Positions 17,313 through 27,187 of a DNA stretch of 64,000 nt are shown in pieces. Position 1 is the stretch's first letter. Every line of letters starts with the position of its first letter. The position numbers and the translations under genes were made by a program. Below the pieces are notes generated by a model. That model was not told the DNA's origin. It worked only from the letters and a program-made list of their open reading frames with translations, and did not search any database. This DNA is from Planomicrobium okeanokoites (lineage in GTDB: Bacteria; Bacillota; Bacilli; Bacillales_A; Planococcaceae): assembly GCF_003428875.1 (NCBI RefSeq), contig NZ_QQRS01000001.1, positions 186,001-250,000 of the forward strand, written 5' to 3'.

Positions 17313-17369
17313 GAGTAGTATTGTGTAAACTCTATGGCTTTTTGGCATATAAAGAAGGGAAGATTTGAC

Positions 17370-18398
17370 GTGTTTGGAATGGGATCAAAAGATGTAGGAA
17401 TCGACTTAGGAACTGCTAACACACTAGTATTTATTAAAAATAAAGGGATTGTTCTGAGAGAACCATCCGTTGTCGCGAAAAATACGCAAACCGGCGAAAT
17501 CGTCGCTGTCGGCAACGACGCGCGCAATATGATCGGCCGTACACCGGGATCCATCGTGGCAATCCGCCCGATGCGTGATGGCGTCATCGCTGATTACGAT
17601 ACAACAACTGCAATGATTCAATATTATATGAAGGAAGCGATGAAGAAAGTCGGCGGATCGATGAAAAAGCCGAACGTCATGATCTGTGTTCCTTTTGGCA
17701 TCACATCCGTAGAACAGCGCGCAATCATCGACGCGTCACGTCAAGCTGGCGCACGTGAAGCGTTCACAATCGAAGAGCCGTTCGCAGCTGCAATCGGCGC
17801 AAGTCTTCCGGTTTGGGAACCAATGGGCTCCATGGTCGTCGATATTGGTGGAGGAACAACGGAAGTTGCGGTCATTTCACTTGGCGGCATCGTAACGAGC
17901 GAATCCATCCGTGTTGCCGGGGATGCGATGGACCAGGCAATCACGCAATATATCCGTAAAACGTATAACCTGACGATCGGGGAACGTACAGCTGAAGCCA
18001 TCAAGATGGAAATCGGCGCAGCGCGTGTCACTACACCGGAAGAAAAAGCGGTGAAAATGGACATCCGCGGCCGCGACTTGTTGACAGGCTTGCCGAAAAC
18101 GATTGAAATTTCTTCCGAAGAAATCGCTGAAGCGTTGAAGGAATCCGTTCTTTCAATCATTGAAGGCGTGAAGAAGACGCTTGAAACGACTCCGCCGGAA
18201 TTATCGGCTGACGTCATGGAACGCGGAATCGTTCTTACTGGAGGCGGCGCTCTCCTGAAAAATCTGGATAAAGTCATTTCGGATGAAACTCAAATGCCAG
18301 TCCTGATTGCAGAAAACCCGCTGGATTGCGTGGCAATCGGCACAGGCAAAGCACTTGATAATATTGATCAAATCCGTCGCATGCAATCAACTAAATAA
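17370..18398 (+). CDS. mreB: rod shape-determining protein MreB
   Basis: A 342-residue bacterial actin that forms membrane-bound filaments that steer wall synthesis. GTG 17370 gives the family start [16 protein letters not shown]; the ATG at 17334 would add an unlike N-terminus. The phosphate-1 loop is DLGTANTLV, phosphate-2 is [12 protein letters not shown], and the adenosine motif is [13 protein letters not shown]. It is followed by mreC 18 bases later and mreD. Presence of the full mreBCD set predicts rod or short-rod cells, of interest because some Planococcaceae are cocci. Confidence 0.97.
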   Translation: MFGMGSKDVGIDLGTANTLVFIKNKGIVLREPSVVAKNTQTGEIVAVGNDARNMIGRTPGSIVAIRPMRDGVIADYDTTTAMIQYYMKEAMKKVGGSMKKPNVMICVPFGITSVEQRAIIDASRQAGAREAFTIEEPFAAAIGASLPVWEPMGSMVVDIGGGTTEVAVISLGGIVTSESIRVAGDAMDQAITQYIRKTYNLTIGERTAEAIKMEIGAARVTTPEEKAVKMDIRGRDLLTGLPKTIEISSEEIAEALKESVLSIIEGVKKTLETTPPELSADVMERGIVLTGGGALLKNLDKVISDETQMPVLIAENPLDCVAIGTGKALDNIDQIRRMQSTK

Positions 18399-18416
18399 GT
18401 AAGGAGGATTGCTGCC

Positions 18417-19304
18417 ATGTCTAGGTTCTTTTCGAACAAGCGGCTAATTCTGTTGATGCTCGGGGTTATTCTGCTCGTAGCATTAATTTCCTATTCCTTG
18501 CGGGATCGCGACAATGTATCCTTTCCGGAACAGATCATCAAAGACACAGTAGGTGCCGGACAGTCCCTGTTTTCCGGCCCGGCGCATTTTGTCACCGGCA
18601 TATTCGATAACGTTGATTCACTTTTGAATACATATAAGGAAAATCAGCATTTGAAAGGCCGTCTGGAAGAATTCGCGGCAGTGAAAGCGGAAGTGACCGA
18701 CCTGCGTTCCGAGAACGATCAATTGAAGGAAATCGTCGGCAAGGAAGCCGACTTGCGGGATTATAACCCGATCCAGGCAACCGTCATTGCGCGGAACCCG
18801 GATCAATGGGAAGAAAAAGTTATTTTGAATAAAGGCGAATCGGATGGTGTCATGGAAAACATGGCAGTCATGACGGCTCAGGGGCTGATCGGTAAAGTCA
18901 CATTGGTGACTGCTACGACATCCACTGTCGAATTAATCTCAACACAAAACCCCAATTACCGGGTTTCTTCAATGGTCATCGGCGGGGAAGAAGGCGTCTT
19001 CGGTTTAATCGAGGGCTATGACGCTGAACGCCGCGAACTCTTATTGAAGCGTATTGATGCGCAAATCGAACTTGAAGTCGGCCAGCAGGTCGTTTCAAGC
19101 GGACTCGGCGGGATTTTCCCCAAAGGTCTGATCATCGGTGAGATTACAGAAATCACCATTGATGAATTCGGTCTGACGAAACTTGCGTATGTCAAACCGT
19201 CAGCCGACTTTACATTGCTGAACCATGTCATGATCGCCGATCGTGAAATGCCTGAAACAAAAGGTGAAGATGAGGGCGTCGCAACGGAGGAAGAAGGATC
19301 ATGA
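18417..19304 (+). CDS. mreC: cell shape protein MreC
   Basis: A 295-residue bitopic protein. It has a short cytoplasmic basic tail, one membrane helix (residues about 9-27), a coiled-coil around residues 65-105 with LENE-like heptads, then the double beta-barrel MreC domain (ATVIARNPDQWEEKVILNKG and GVMENMAV near 120-150). An acidic tail (KGEDEGVATEEEGS) ends it. MreC is a scaffold linking MreB and MreD to penicillin-binding proteins. Preceded by AAGGAGG; its last bases overlap the mreD start in an ATGA. Confidence 0.95.
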   Translation: MSRFFSNKRLILLMLGVILLVALISYSLRDRDNVSFPEQIIKDTVGAGQSLFSGPAHFVTGIFDNVDSLLNTYKENQHLKGRLEEFAAVKAEVTDLRSENDQLKEIVGKEADLRDYNPIQATVIARNPDQWEEKVILNKGESDGVMENMAVMTAQGLIGKVTLVTATTSTVELISTQNPNYRVSSMVIGGEEGVFGLIEGYDAERRELLLKRIDAQIELEVGQQVVSSGLGGIFPKGLIIGEITEITIDEFGLTKLAYVKPSADFTLLNHVMIADREMPETKGEDEGVATEEEGS

Positions 19305-19825
19305 TCCGTTATCTCCTTCCGCTGATCGCACTCGTCCTGTTTTTCCTCGAACCCGTCTTTGGATTATTTTCCCCGTTGCAGCTTGACGGGGTTTATTATT
19401 ATATTGTGCCTCGTTTTTTATTGATGTTCCTGATTTTCGTAACGGTCTATTATGATGCCAAACATGCAATGTTCTACGGTTTATTTTTCGGCCTCTTGTA
19501 CGATGTCTTTTTCATTGATATTATTGGACTATATTCATTTTTGTACCCGATGATGTGTCTGATCGCGGGTTACATCGTCAAGTCAGTGCACCGTAATCTG
19601 ATCGTTGCCACTCTCCTGACACTGGTCCTGACAGCACTTTTTGAATTTGTGCTGTATTTATTCTTTTCATTTATCGCCCTTGCTTCAATGCCGGTCGATG
19701 TCTTCCTGACTTCACGTCTTTTGCCGACAATGATCGCCAATTCCTTATTTCTGGTCATGCTTGGCTGGGCATTCAAATCAGTGATCGTCGCGCGGTTGAT
19801 CGAACGTGAAAACAGTAAAGTCTAA
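19301..19825 (+). CDS. mreD: cell shape membrane protein MreD
   Basis: A 174-residue protein with about six membrane helices and few charged residues. It begins MIRYLLPLIALVLFFLEPVFGLF and contains the family turn YGLFFGLLYDVFFIDIIGLYSFLYP, which identifies MreD. It completes the elongasome membrane core with MreC. The four-base ATGA overlap with mreC means translational coupling. A gap of 97 bases without a clear terminator leads to minC. Confidence 0.93.
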   Translation: MIRYLLPLIALVLFFLEPVFGLFSPLQLDGVYYYIVPRFLLMFLIFVTVYYDAKHAMFYGLFFGLLYDVFFIDIIGLYSFLYPMMCLIAGYIVKSVHRNLIVATLLTLVLTALFEFVLYLFFSFIALASMPVDVFLTSRLLPTMIANSLFLVMLGWAFKSVIVARLIERENSKV

Positions 19826-19922
19826 TCCGAATGAAAAGCGGGAACCATTTGATTTTGATGCTTTCTCAACGGAAAGAAGTTTATACTCAGGTATTTAATT
19901 TGAAAGCGCAGGTGACGTATTT

Positions 19923-20591
19923 TTGAAGAATCTTGTCCAAATAAGAGGAACGAAAGAAGGCCTTGTGCTGCAGCTCGACGATCAGTGCGACTACACGGAC
20001 ATGCTGAACGAACTGAAGGCCAAGGTTTCGGACCCTGCGCTTGATGGCAGCGCCGAAGTGCAGCTCCATCTGGGCTATCGCTATTGCACCGAAGCTCAAT
20101 ATAAGGAAGTCGTCGCAACCATCCAGAACAACTCGCATCTGCGGGTGTCGAAGATGCGCAGTGAAGTGATTTCCGTCGAAGAAAGCAATAAACGGATCCA
20201 GGAACGCCAGTCCGAGACTTATGTCGGCATCGTGCGTTCCGGGCAGGTAGTGAAAGCTGAAGGGGACCTCGTCGTAGTCGGCGATGTCAACCCGAACGGC
20301 CGTGTTGTGGCCGGCGGCAATATCTACGTGCTGGGCCGTCTTAAAGGAATCGCCCATGCAGGCGCGAACGGCAACCGTGAGGCTGTCATTGCCGCGTCCT
20401 GGCTTGAGGCGACTCATTTGATGATCGACGATTCCATCGAGACGATGACCGACGAATTGTCGGTGCTGTCCGAACAGCCCGAAATGGAATGCGCATATTT
20501 ACATAGCAACGGCCAGAACATCGTCATCGACCGTCTGCAGGAATTGCGGTACATCCGACCGCAAATTTCAACGTTTAAAGGAGGAAGCTAG
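19923..20591 (+). CDS. minC: septum site-determining protein MinC
   Basis: A 222-residue inhibitor of FtsZ assembly that keeps division away from the poles. TTG 19923 with AGGTGA seven bases upstream is the start. An N-terminal FtsZ-binding domain covers residues about 1-100. A C-terminal beta-helix domain begins at TYVGIVRSGQ near 98 and includes GDLVVVGDVNPNGRVVAGGNIYVLG and RLKGIAHAGANGN, the region that binds MinD. minD follows at once. In B. subtilis MinCD is placed by DivIVA/MinJ; no MinE is present here, as expected. Confidence 0.95.
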   Translation: MKNLVQIRGTKEGLVLQLDDQCDYTDMLNELKAKVSDPALDGSAEVQLHLGYRYCTEAQYKEVVATIQNNSHLRVSKMRSEVISVEESNKRIQERQSETYVGIVRSGQVVKAEGDLVVVGDVNPNGRVVAGGNIYVLGRLKGIAHAGANGNREAVIAASWLEATHLMIDDSIETMTDELSVLSEQPEMECAYLHSNGQNIVIDRLQELRYIRPQISTFKGGS

Positions 20592-20592
20592 T

Positions 20593-21393
20593 GTGGGAGA
20601 AGCAATCGTCATAACATCAGGCAAGGGGGGCGTCGGTAAAACGACGACAACCGCCAATCTCGGCACTGCATTGGCTCTTCAAGGGAAAAAGGTTTGCCTG
20701 ATCGATACCGATATCGGCCTGCGCAATCTTGATGTTATCTTAGGTCTTGAAAACCGCATCATCTATGACCTTGTCGATGTTCTCGAAGGCCGCTGCAAAG
20801 TGCACCAGGCTCTCGTCAAAGACAAGCGTTTTGAAGATATGCTGTATTTATTGCCAGCCGCCCAGACGACTGACAAGAACGCCATCAATCCGGAGCAGAT
20901 GAAGGAACTCGTGACCGAACTCAAAAAAGACTACGATTTCGTCATCATCGACTGCCCGGCCGGCATCGAGCAAGGCTATAAAAACGCCGTCGCCGGTGCT
21001 GACCGCGCCATCGTCGTCACCACCCCTGAAATTTCAGCCGTGCGCGACGCCGACCGCATCATCGGCCTGCTCGAGCTCGAAGAAAACATCGAGCCGCCAA
21101 AACTCATCATCAACCGCATTCGCCAGCATCTCATGAAAGCCGGCGAAGCACTCGACATCAACGAAATCACGACCCACCTGTCCATCGACCTCCTTGGCAT
21201 CGTAGCCGATGACGAAAGCGTCATCTCCAGCTCGAACCGCGGTGAACCCGTCGTCATGAACCCGGCCAACCCGGCCGCCATGGGCTACCGCAACATCGCC
21301 CGCCGCCTGCTCGGCGAATCCGTGCCGCTGATGACGATGGATAAACAGAGTACCGGTGTGTTTTCGAAGATTAAGGCTATTTTTGCTAAATAA
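20593..21393 (+). CDS. minD: septum site-determining ATPase MinD
   Basis: A 266-residue deviant-Walker ATPase that recruits MinC to the membrane. GTG 20593 has AGGAGG nine bases upstream and follows the minC stop directly. The deviant Walker A is SGKGGVGKTTTTAN near residues 9-22, the switch region is CLIDTDIGLRNLD, and DCPAGIEQGYKNA is the switch II. The C-terminal amphipathic helix (FSKIKAIFAK) is the membrane-targeting sequence. A terminator follows. In B. subtilis spoIVFA-spoIVFB come next; here they do not. Confidence 0.97.
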   Translation: MGEAIVITSGKGGVGKTTTTANLGTALALQGKKVCLIDTDIGLRNLDVILGLENRIIYDLVDVLEGRCKVHQALVKDKRFEDMLYLLPAAQTTDKNAINPEQMKELVTELKKDYDFVIIDCPAGIEQGYKNAVAGADRAIVVTTPEISAVRDADRIIGLLELEENIEPPKLIINRIRQHLMKAGEALDINEITTHLSIDLLGIVADDESVISSSNRGEPVVMNPANPAAMGYRNIARRLLGESVPLMTMDKQSTGVFSKIKAIFAK

Positions 21394-21410
21394 AATTTTT
21401 CATCATGCGA

Positions 21411-21437
21411 CCCTCACAGAATTTTGTGGGGGTTTTT
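21411..21437 (+). terminator. intrinsic terminator after minD
   Basis: CCCTCACA pairs with TTGTGGGGG and is followed by TTTTT, 17 bases after the minD stop. Confidence 0.75.
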
Positions 21438-21518
21438 GTGTTTTATCAATGGAATAAATACTTCACTAACAAAGCGCAATTGATAAGGTTGAGTTCGAAA
21501 TATGAAAAGGGGTGCGGG

Positions 21519-22457
21519 TTGGACGTTCATATGTTGAAAGGGATGGTGTTATATGATCGGTTGCCGGTGGGTCATCCGGCAAAAGTGAAGATGTTTGGCG
21601 AAGTGAAAAGGTCTCTGGCGGGAGCGGCAGGCGAGAAGCGGACAGTTGAATTGCTGGAGCGGGAATTGGATCTTGTAGAGAAGGCGAAGATCTTTCGAGG
21701 CGTGTGGCTTCCTTATATGGATGGTTTCGCACAAGTGGATGTTCTCGTGCTGCACCCAAATTTTGTCTGCGCGCTCGAAGTGAAGAACATGATCGGTGAA
21801 TTCCATTTCGATTCGATCAACTTTCAATTCCACCGGATCATCGACGGCCGCGTCGAAGGCATGCGCAATCCCGAATCCCAGCTCCACCGCGCAGTCAAAG
21901 CCTCCGAAAAATTCTTCGGCTGCAAAGTCCATGGCACCATCGTGCTGTCGAGCCGCTCGGGAAGAGTCGCCGTGCCGCCGAAACTCTATTCGGTCATTGC
22001 GCTTGATTACCTACCGTTCCATATCGAGAAGATGGTGGACGTTCGCACCGCGCACAACGTAGAAGGTCTTGAGGGCTTAGTGCGGCGCAGCCGCGGGCAA
22101 TTCAACGGTCCTGATCTTTTGGAGAAGCATAAGCTGACGAGGGAGTGTTTGGAGGTGGGGGTGAGGTGTTTGGGGTGTGGGAAACAAAAGATGGAATGGT
22201 CGAGACTCAGGTGGCGCTGCAATAAATGCGGGAAAGTTTCTGCAGATACTCACGAATTCGCTTTGCAGGAGTATATGGTTTTATTTGGTGAGGAGTTGAC
22301 TACAGAATTCGCTTATACCTGGCTTGGGATAAAAGATAAATACACTTTGTATCGAATGCTGGAAAAATCAACCATTAAAATTAATAATCGTGGCAAGAGG
22401 CTAATTATTGAAAAAAGGGAGCTACTTATTGATTATTTTGAGACGATTTATTCTTAG
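21519..22457 (+). CDS. NERD domain nuclease-like protein with zinc ribbon
   Basis: About 312 residues. TTG 21519 with AAAGGGG upstream is my choice; the longer reading from 21405 would run through the minD terminator. Residues about 35-150 form a NERD domain: GAAGEKRTVELLERELD, then DVLVLHPNFVCALEVKN with the D...ExK pattern of restriction-endonuclease-like folds. Near residue 216 there is a zinc ribbon (CLGCGK and CNKCGK), and the last part looks like a helix-turn-helix (YTWLGIKDKYTLYRML). A DNA-processing role is inferred from the fold. It occupies the slot of spoIVFA/FB in B. subtilis, and a 21-bp array starts at the base after its stop. Confidence 0.7.
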   Translation: MDVHMLKGMVLYDRLPVGHPAKVKMFGEVKRSLAGAAGEKRTVELLERELDLVEKAKIFRGVWLPYMDGFAQVDVLVLHPNFVCALEVKNMIGEFHFDSINFQFHRIIDGRVEGMRNPESQLHRAVKASEKFFGCKVHGTIVLSSRSGRVAVPPKLYSVIALDYLPFHIEKMVDVRTAHNVEGLEGLVRRSRGQFNGPDLLEKHKLTRECLEVGVRCLGCGKQKMEWSRLRWRCNKCGKVSADTHEFALQEYMVLFGEELTTEFAYTWLGIKDKYTLYRMLEKSTIKINNRGKRLIIEKRELLIDYFETIYS

Positions 22458-22562
22458 CCGCACTCCAAACGGTTTAACCCGCACCCCAAAGAGGTCAAGC
22501 CGCACCCCAACTCGTTTAAGCCGCACCTCAGAGCAATCAAGCCGCACCACGGAAATAAATAT
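22458..22562 (+). repeat. phased array A: five 21-bp units, core CCGCACCCC
   Basis: Units begin at 22458, 22479, 22500, 22521 and 22542, exactly 21 bp apart. Each starts CCGCACYYC, has a variable middle and ends (G)TTTAAG or (G)TCAAG. The first unit begins at the base after the NERD stop codon. The in-frame translation of the array has no ribosome site and no likeness to a protein. Confidence 0.9.
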
Positions 22563-22760
22563 GTATAATACTTCCTGGACAAAGACGCCTTTTCAAGAAC
22601 TCAACTACAGATTTCAACCAATTCACTGTTCGACAAGTCCATTTGAACATATAACTAACTCATTACCGCTCAAACCAGACCCATTTCCACCCAAACCAAT
22701 CCAATTCCTTACTTAACTAATAAATTCTCAACCCATTCCCACCCAATCCAACAATATCTA

Positions 22761-22790
22761 TTGACGCCACTAGCTCCGGCGTGATATTAT
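22761..22790 (+). promoter_or_regulatory. rplU operon promoter
   Basis: TTGACG at 22761-22766 and TATTAT at 22785-22790 with an 18-base spacer, plus a TGN just before the -10. Transcription would begin near 22797. Confidence 0.8.
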
Positions 22791-22796
22791 TTTAAT

Positions 22797-22909
22797 GTTA
22801 TGTTTGTAGCGCACCTGTGCTACAACCGCTCGAACCGGGTCAGCAAGCATTCGCAGCAATGTGGATCACCTGGATAGGCGAGTCTTAGTCTAAGAGGAGG
22901 TGCAAGGAT
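22797..22909 (+). promoter_or_regulatory. ribosomal protein L21 leader
   Basis: About 110 bases between the promoter and rplU. A hairpin (TTGTAGCGCAC / GTGCTACAA) is followed by a GC-rich structured part ending at AGGAGGTGCAAGG. Position and layout match the L21 leader known from Bacilli, through which L21 is thought to regulate its own operon. The motif was recognised by context and form, not by a model search. Confidence 0.7.
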
Positions 22910-23218
22910 ATGTACGCAATTATTGAAACTGGTGGTAAACAGATCAAAGTTGAAGCGGGTCAGGAGATCTACGTTGAGAAATTGAACGGAGAAGCTGGTG
23001 ACACGATCACATTTGACAAAGTTCTATTTGTAGGTGGAGATGACACTAAAGTGGGTGTTCCTTTTGTTGAAGGAGCTACTGTTACAGCTAAAGTTGAAAA
23101 ACACGGCAAACAGAAAAAAATCACTGTCTTCAAATACAAAGCTAAAAAGAACTACCGTAAAAAGCAAGGTCACCGTCAACCATACACAAAATTGACTGTT
23201 GACGCGATCAACCTGTAA
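22910..23218 (+). CDS. rplU: 50S ribosomal protein L21
   Basis: A 102-residue 50S subunit protein that binds 23S rRNA near L20. It starts [25 protein letters not shown], the universal L21 start, and ends with the conserved [19 protein letters not shown] segment. The start codon follows AGGAGGTG at the end of a structured leader with its own promoter. The next gene, prp, begins two bases after the stop, and rpmA follows: the rplU-prp-rpmA trio is fixed in Firmicutes. Confidence 0.98.
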   Translation: MYAIIETGGKQIKVEAGQEIYVEKLNGEAGDTITFDKVLFVGGDDTKVGVPFVEGATVTAKVEKHGKQKKITVFKYKAKKNYRKKQGHRQPYTKLTVDAINL

Positions 23219-23220
23219 GG

Positions 23221-23857
<637 letters not shown>

Positions 23858-23865
23858 TAAAAACG

Positions 23866-23892
23866 AAAAGGGCTGCTTTCGCAGCCCTTTTT
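23866..23892 (+). terminator. intrinsic terminator after rpmA
   Basis: AAAAGGGCTGC pairs with GCAGCCCTTTT with a four-base loop and T-run. Confidence 0.92.
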
Positions 23893-23919
23893 CTTTTTTA
23901 GGAATTTCTCGAATAAAAT

Positions 23920-23928
23920 TGGTATACT
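23920..23928 (+). promoter_or_regulatory. extended -10 promoter for spo0B-obg
   Basis: TGGTATACT: a TGN extended element followed by TATACT, about 32 bases before the spo0B start. No good -35 is visible. Confidence 0.5.
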
Positions 23929-23960
23929 GAAAAAAGAAGAAAGTTTAGGACGTGAGTGTA

Positions 23961-24479
23961 ATGGATAACTCGATTACGGTGGCACAAGCGCTTCGGCATG
24001 CGCGCCACGATTTCTTGAATGAGCTTCAATTGATTCAGATGAAACTTGATCTTGGACGTGGGCAGGACGTGAAATCGATTATTCGATCGCGTGCCGAAGC
24101 GGCTGTGCAGCTAAACAGGCTGACAGCGCTTAAGATGCCGGCAACCGAAAATTGGCTGCTGACGGCGGAATGGCGTTTTCCGGAATTTCGTTTCCATTTG
24201 GAATGCCTTGCGGAAGCAGGGATGGCCACAAAAGATGCAGCATTCGCTGACTGGCTGGAACAGTTTTTCACCAGCCTGAAAAAGCAGGCGGATCCTGCGT
24301 CGGACACTAGTTGCCGAACGACGTTGAAAGAACATCAATCCGCATTTGAAATCGGGTTGGAATTGGACGGAAACTTGCCGGATGCATTAGAGCTTCCGGA
24401 AGTGCCGGGTTTATTGATAAAGAAAGACATTGCAGCGGACAATACAAAAATTATTGTCAGCGCAAAGATGGAGGGATAA
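23961..24479 (+). CDS. spo0B: sporulation initiation phosphotransferase Spo0B
   Basis: A 172-residue protein, slightly shorter than B. subtilis Spo0B. ATG 23961 is chosen; GTG at 23952 is too close to the AGGA site. The four-helix-bundle motif [23 protein letters not shown] contains the phosphoryl-accepting His (His16). The rest is poorly conserved, as in the family. Spo0B passes phosphate from Spo0F to Spo0A. It is placed between rpmA and obg exactly as in B. subtilis. Other sporulation genes expected in this chromosomal stretch are absent, so its present role is uncertain. Confidence 0.8.
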   Translation: MDNSITVAQALRHARHDFLNELQLIQMKLDLGRGQDVKSIIRSRAEAAVQLNRLTALKMPATENWLLTAEWRFPEFRFHLECLAEAGMATKDAAFADWLEQFFTSLKKQADPASDTSCRTTLKEHQSAFEIGLELDGNLPDALELPEVPGLLIKKDIAADNTKIIVSAKMEG

Positions 24480-24480
24480 T

Positions 24481-25770
24481 ATGTTTGTCGATCACGTAAA
24501 AGTTTATGTTAGAGGTGGCGACGGTGGGGATGGCATGGTAGCATTCCGTCGCGAGAAATATGTACCGAACGGCGGACCAGCCGGCGGTGACGGCGGTAAA
24601 GGCGCGAACGTCGTCTTTATCGTACAGGAAGGTTTGCGCACGCTGATGGATTTCCGCTACAAACGGATATTTAAAGCGGACCGCGGAACACACGGCATGA
24701 GTGCCAACAAACACGGCGCGAAAGCGGAAGATCTGGTTATCGAAGTTCCGCCTGGCACAGTGGTGAAAGATGCTGATACGGGCGAAACGATCGCTGATTT
24801 GGTTGAACACGGCCAAACAGCCATCATCGCTAAAGGCGGACGCGGAGGACGCGGCAACTCGCGCTTTGCGACACCTGCCAATCCGGCACCTGAGCTTTCG
24901 GAAAAAGGTGAACCAGGATTTGAGCGCAACGTCATTCTGGAATTGAAAGTGCTTGCGGATGCAGGGCTTGTCGGATTCCCGAGTGTCGGAAAATCGACTT
25001 TATTGTCAGTCGTATCGGCTGCTAAACCGAAAATCGCTGAATATCATTTCACGACGATCGTGCCGAACCTCGGAATGGTTGAAACGGAAGATCAGCGCAG
25101 CTTCGTTATGGCCGATTTGCCTGGATTGATCGAAGGCGCGCACGAAGGGATCGGCCTTGGCCATCAATTCCTGCGCCACATCGAACGGACGCGCGTCATC
25201 GTCCACGTCATCGATATGTCCGGCATGGAAGGCCGCGATCCGTATGAAGATTATTTGACAATCAATAAAGAATTGGAACAATACAATATGCGTTTGACGG
25301 AACGTCCGCAGCTGATCGTTGCGAATAAGATGGATATGCCGGATGCAGAAGAAAATCTGGAGGAATTCCGTAAGAAATTGCCGGAAGATGCCCGGATTTT
25401 CCCGATATCGGCTTTAAGCCGCCAGGGCTTGAACAATCTTTTATTCGCCATTGCGGATCTTCTTGAAGTAACGCCTGAATTCCCGATGATCGACGAAGAA
25501 GCCGACGAATCGGAAAGCTCTGTTCTTTACCGCCACGAATCGGAAGGCGATGGTTTCAACATCACCCGCGATCCGGACGGCGCTTATGTATTGAGCGGCT
25601 ATGCGATCGAGCGATTGTTCAAGATGACCGACTTCTCGCGTGAAGATTCAATCCGCCGATTTGCCCGCCAGATGCGCGGCATGGGCATTGATGACGCATT
25701 GCGTGAGCGCGGTGCTGAAGACGGCGACACAGTTCGCCTGCTTGAATTTGAATTCGAATTTACTGAATAA
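24481..25770 (+). CDS. obg: ribosome assembly GTPase ObgE/CgtA
   Basis: A 429-residue GTPase needed for 50S maturation and stress response. ATG 24481 comes one base after spo0B; the longer frame has no site. Residues 1-158 are the glycine-rich Obg fold ([18 protein letters not shown]). The G domain begins with [10 protein letters not shown] near 163, then [20 protein letters not shown] and SAL. The OCT domain covers about 350-429. Length is as in B. subtilis (428). Essential in most bacteria. Confidence 0.97.
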   Translation: MFVDHVKVYVRGGDGGDGMVAFRREKYVPNGGPAGGDGGKGANVVFIVQEGLRTLMDFRYKRIFKADRGTHGMSANKHGAKAEDLVIEVPPGTVVKDADTGETIADLVEHGQTAIIAKGGRGGRGNSRFATPANPAPELSEKGEPGFERNVILELKVLADAGLVGFPSVGKSTLLSVVSAAKPKIAEYHFTTIVPNLGMVETEDQRSFVMADLPGLIEGAHEGIGLGHQFLRHIERTRVIVHVIDMSGMEGRDPYEDYLTINKELEQYNMRLTERPQLIVANKMDMPDAEENLEEFRKKLPEDARIFPISALSRQGLNNLLFAIADLLEVTPEFPMIDEEADESESSVLYRHESEGDGFNITRDPDGAYVLSGYAIERLFKMTDFSREDSIRRFARQMRGMGIDDALRERGAEDGDTVRLLEFEFEFTE

Positions 25771-25787
25771 ATCTGGAGGGGACATGG

Positions 25788-26240
25788 ATGAAGGATATTT
25801 CGGAACAGCGGTATTATTTGGTGCGCGAGGATGTGCTGACCGAAGCGATGCAAAAAACGCTCGAGGTCAAGAAGATGCTGCAGCGTGATAACATCTCCAT
25901 ACTCGATGCCGTGGAGAAGACCGGCTTATCCCGATCCGCTTTCTATAAATACCGGGACGCTGTTTTTCCATTTCATTCCATCGTCAAAGAACGGATACTG
26001 ACGATTTTCCTTCAATTGGAGGACCGGACGGGCACGCTTGCGACTTTGCTCGAGGCGGTGGCCCAGGCTGGCTGCAATATTTTGACGATCCATCAGACGA
26101 TTCCAATCCAGGGACGCGCCAATGTGACGCTGTCTTTGGATGTTACGGCGATGGAGCAGGATCTCGACAGCTTTTTGCATCAGCTGAAAAAACTCGATTT
26201 TGTCGAGTCGGCGGATGTGGTTTCAAGCGGATCATTATAA
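25788..26240 (+). CDS. pheB: ACT domain protein PheB
   Basis: A 150-residue protein of the UPF0735/PheB family. The N-terminal part is helix-turn-helix-like (LDAVEKTGLSRSAFYKYRD). The C-terminal ACT domain (ILTIFLQLEDRTGTLATLL, HQTIPIQGRANVTLSLDV) is expected to bind an amino acid. It lies between obg and pheA as in B. subtilis. Its role in phenylalanine synthesis or its control is suggested by context, not shown. AGGGGAC lies before the ATG. Confidence 0.9.
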   Translation: MKDISEQRYYLVREDVLTEAMQKTLEVKKMLQRDNISILDAVEKTGLSRSAFYKYRDAVFPFHSIVKERILTIFLQLEDRTGTLATLLEAVAQAGCNILTIHQTIPIQGRANVTLSLDVTAMEQDLDSFLHQLKKLDFVESADVVSSGSL

Positions 26241-26255
26241 TTTAGGAGTGGTTTG

Positions 26256-27119
26256 ATGGCTGAGCAGCAGACGAAAAAACGAATTTCTTTTTTGGGTCCG
26301 GACGCTTCGTTCACCCATTTGGCGGCATTGAAGGCATTTCCAGACAGCGAATTGATTGCTTACACAACAATTCCGGAATGCATCGAAGCCGTAGCGGACA
26401 ATGAAGTGGAATATGCGGTCGTGCCGCTGGAGAATGCGCTGGAAGGCTCAGTTCCGCTGACGATCGATTATCTGTTCCATGAAGTACAGCAGTATGTGAC
26501 GGCTGAAGTGCTGTCGCCAATCGAGCAGCATTTGATGGTTCATCCGGATAACGCAAAATCGGATTCCTTCGAAGCGATTTATTCGCATCCGCATGCTTTG
26601 GCGCAATGCCATAAATTCCTTTACTATACCTTTAAAAACACACCGCTTGAACAATACAGCTCGACTTCGGCAGCGGCCAAAATGGTCAGCGAGCTGCCGG
26701 AGCGGAATATTGCAGCGATTGGCAATGAATTCTCGGCCCAGAAATATGGCCTGACCATTGTCCACCGGGAAATCCATGATTTCCATTTCAATCACACACG
26801 TTTTTTCGTACTGTCGAAGACGAACCACCAATTGGACAATCCGGCTCATAACGATAAAGTGAAAACGACGTTGATGATTTCGCCGCCGAAAGACGACCGT
26901 TCAGGAGTCCTTCATCAGGTGCTGTCCGTCTTCGCCTGGCGCCAGCTCAACTTGAGTAAAATCGAGTCGCGTCCGCTGAAGACGGGCCTCGGCAATTATT
27001 TCTTCATCGCCGATGTGGTGGATGACGAAATGTCGCCGATGATGCAAGGCGCCTTCATGGAACTCGCGGCTCTCGGCTGCACGGTTAAAACGCTCGGTTC
27101 GTATTATACCTACGAATAA
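26256..27119 (+). CDS. pheA: prephenate dehydratase
   Basis: A 287-residue enzyme that turns prephenate into phenylpyruvate in phenylalanine synthesis. ATG 26256 fits AGGAGTG; TTG 26253 does not. The dehydratase domain begins FLGPDASFTHLAALKAF and includes VVPLENALEGSV and the catalytic NHTRFFVL. The C-terminal ACT domain (LLHQVLSVFAWRQLNLSKIESRP-type) senses phenylalanine for feedback inhibition; ESRPL is the usual ligand motif. A strong terminator follows. Confidence 0.96.
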   Translation: MAEQQTKKRISFLGPDASFTHLAALKAFPDSELIAYTTIPECIEAVADNEVEYAVVPLENALEGSVPLTIDYLFHEVQQYVTAEVLSPIEQHLMVHPDNAKSDSFEAIYSHPHALAQCHKFLYYTFKNTPLEQYSSTSAAAKMVSELPERNIAAIGNEFSAQKYGLTIVHREIHDFHFNHTRFFVLSKTNHQLDNPAHNDKVKTTLMISPPKDDRSGVLHQVLSVFAWRQLNLSKIESRPLKTGLGNYFFIADVVDDEMSPMMQGAFMELAALGCTVKTLGSYYTYE

Positions 27120-27125
27120 AAGAGG

Positions 27126-27162
27126 AAAGCTCCGCTGCCGGATCGGCTGCGGAGCTTTTTTT
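27126..27162 (+). terminator. intrinsic terminator after pheA
   Basis: AAAGCTCCGC with GCC pairs with GGC and GCGGAGCTTT, followed by seven T. Confidence 0.92.
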
Positions 27163-27187
27163 ACGTTCTCAGGGCTTTGGAATGAAA

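Noticed and set aside
21405-21518. Longer N-terminus for the NERD protein
   Set aside because: That reading includes the minD terminator stem, and the added residues show no family pattern.
22408-22716. Open frame with RTPxxxx heptads across array A
   Set aside because: It arises because a 21-bp period keeps a frame. It starts inside the NERD gene, has no ribosome site, and arrays with a 20-bp period elsewhere show the repeats are not coding.
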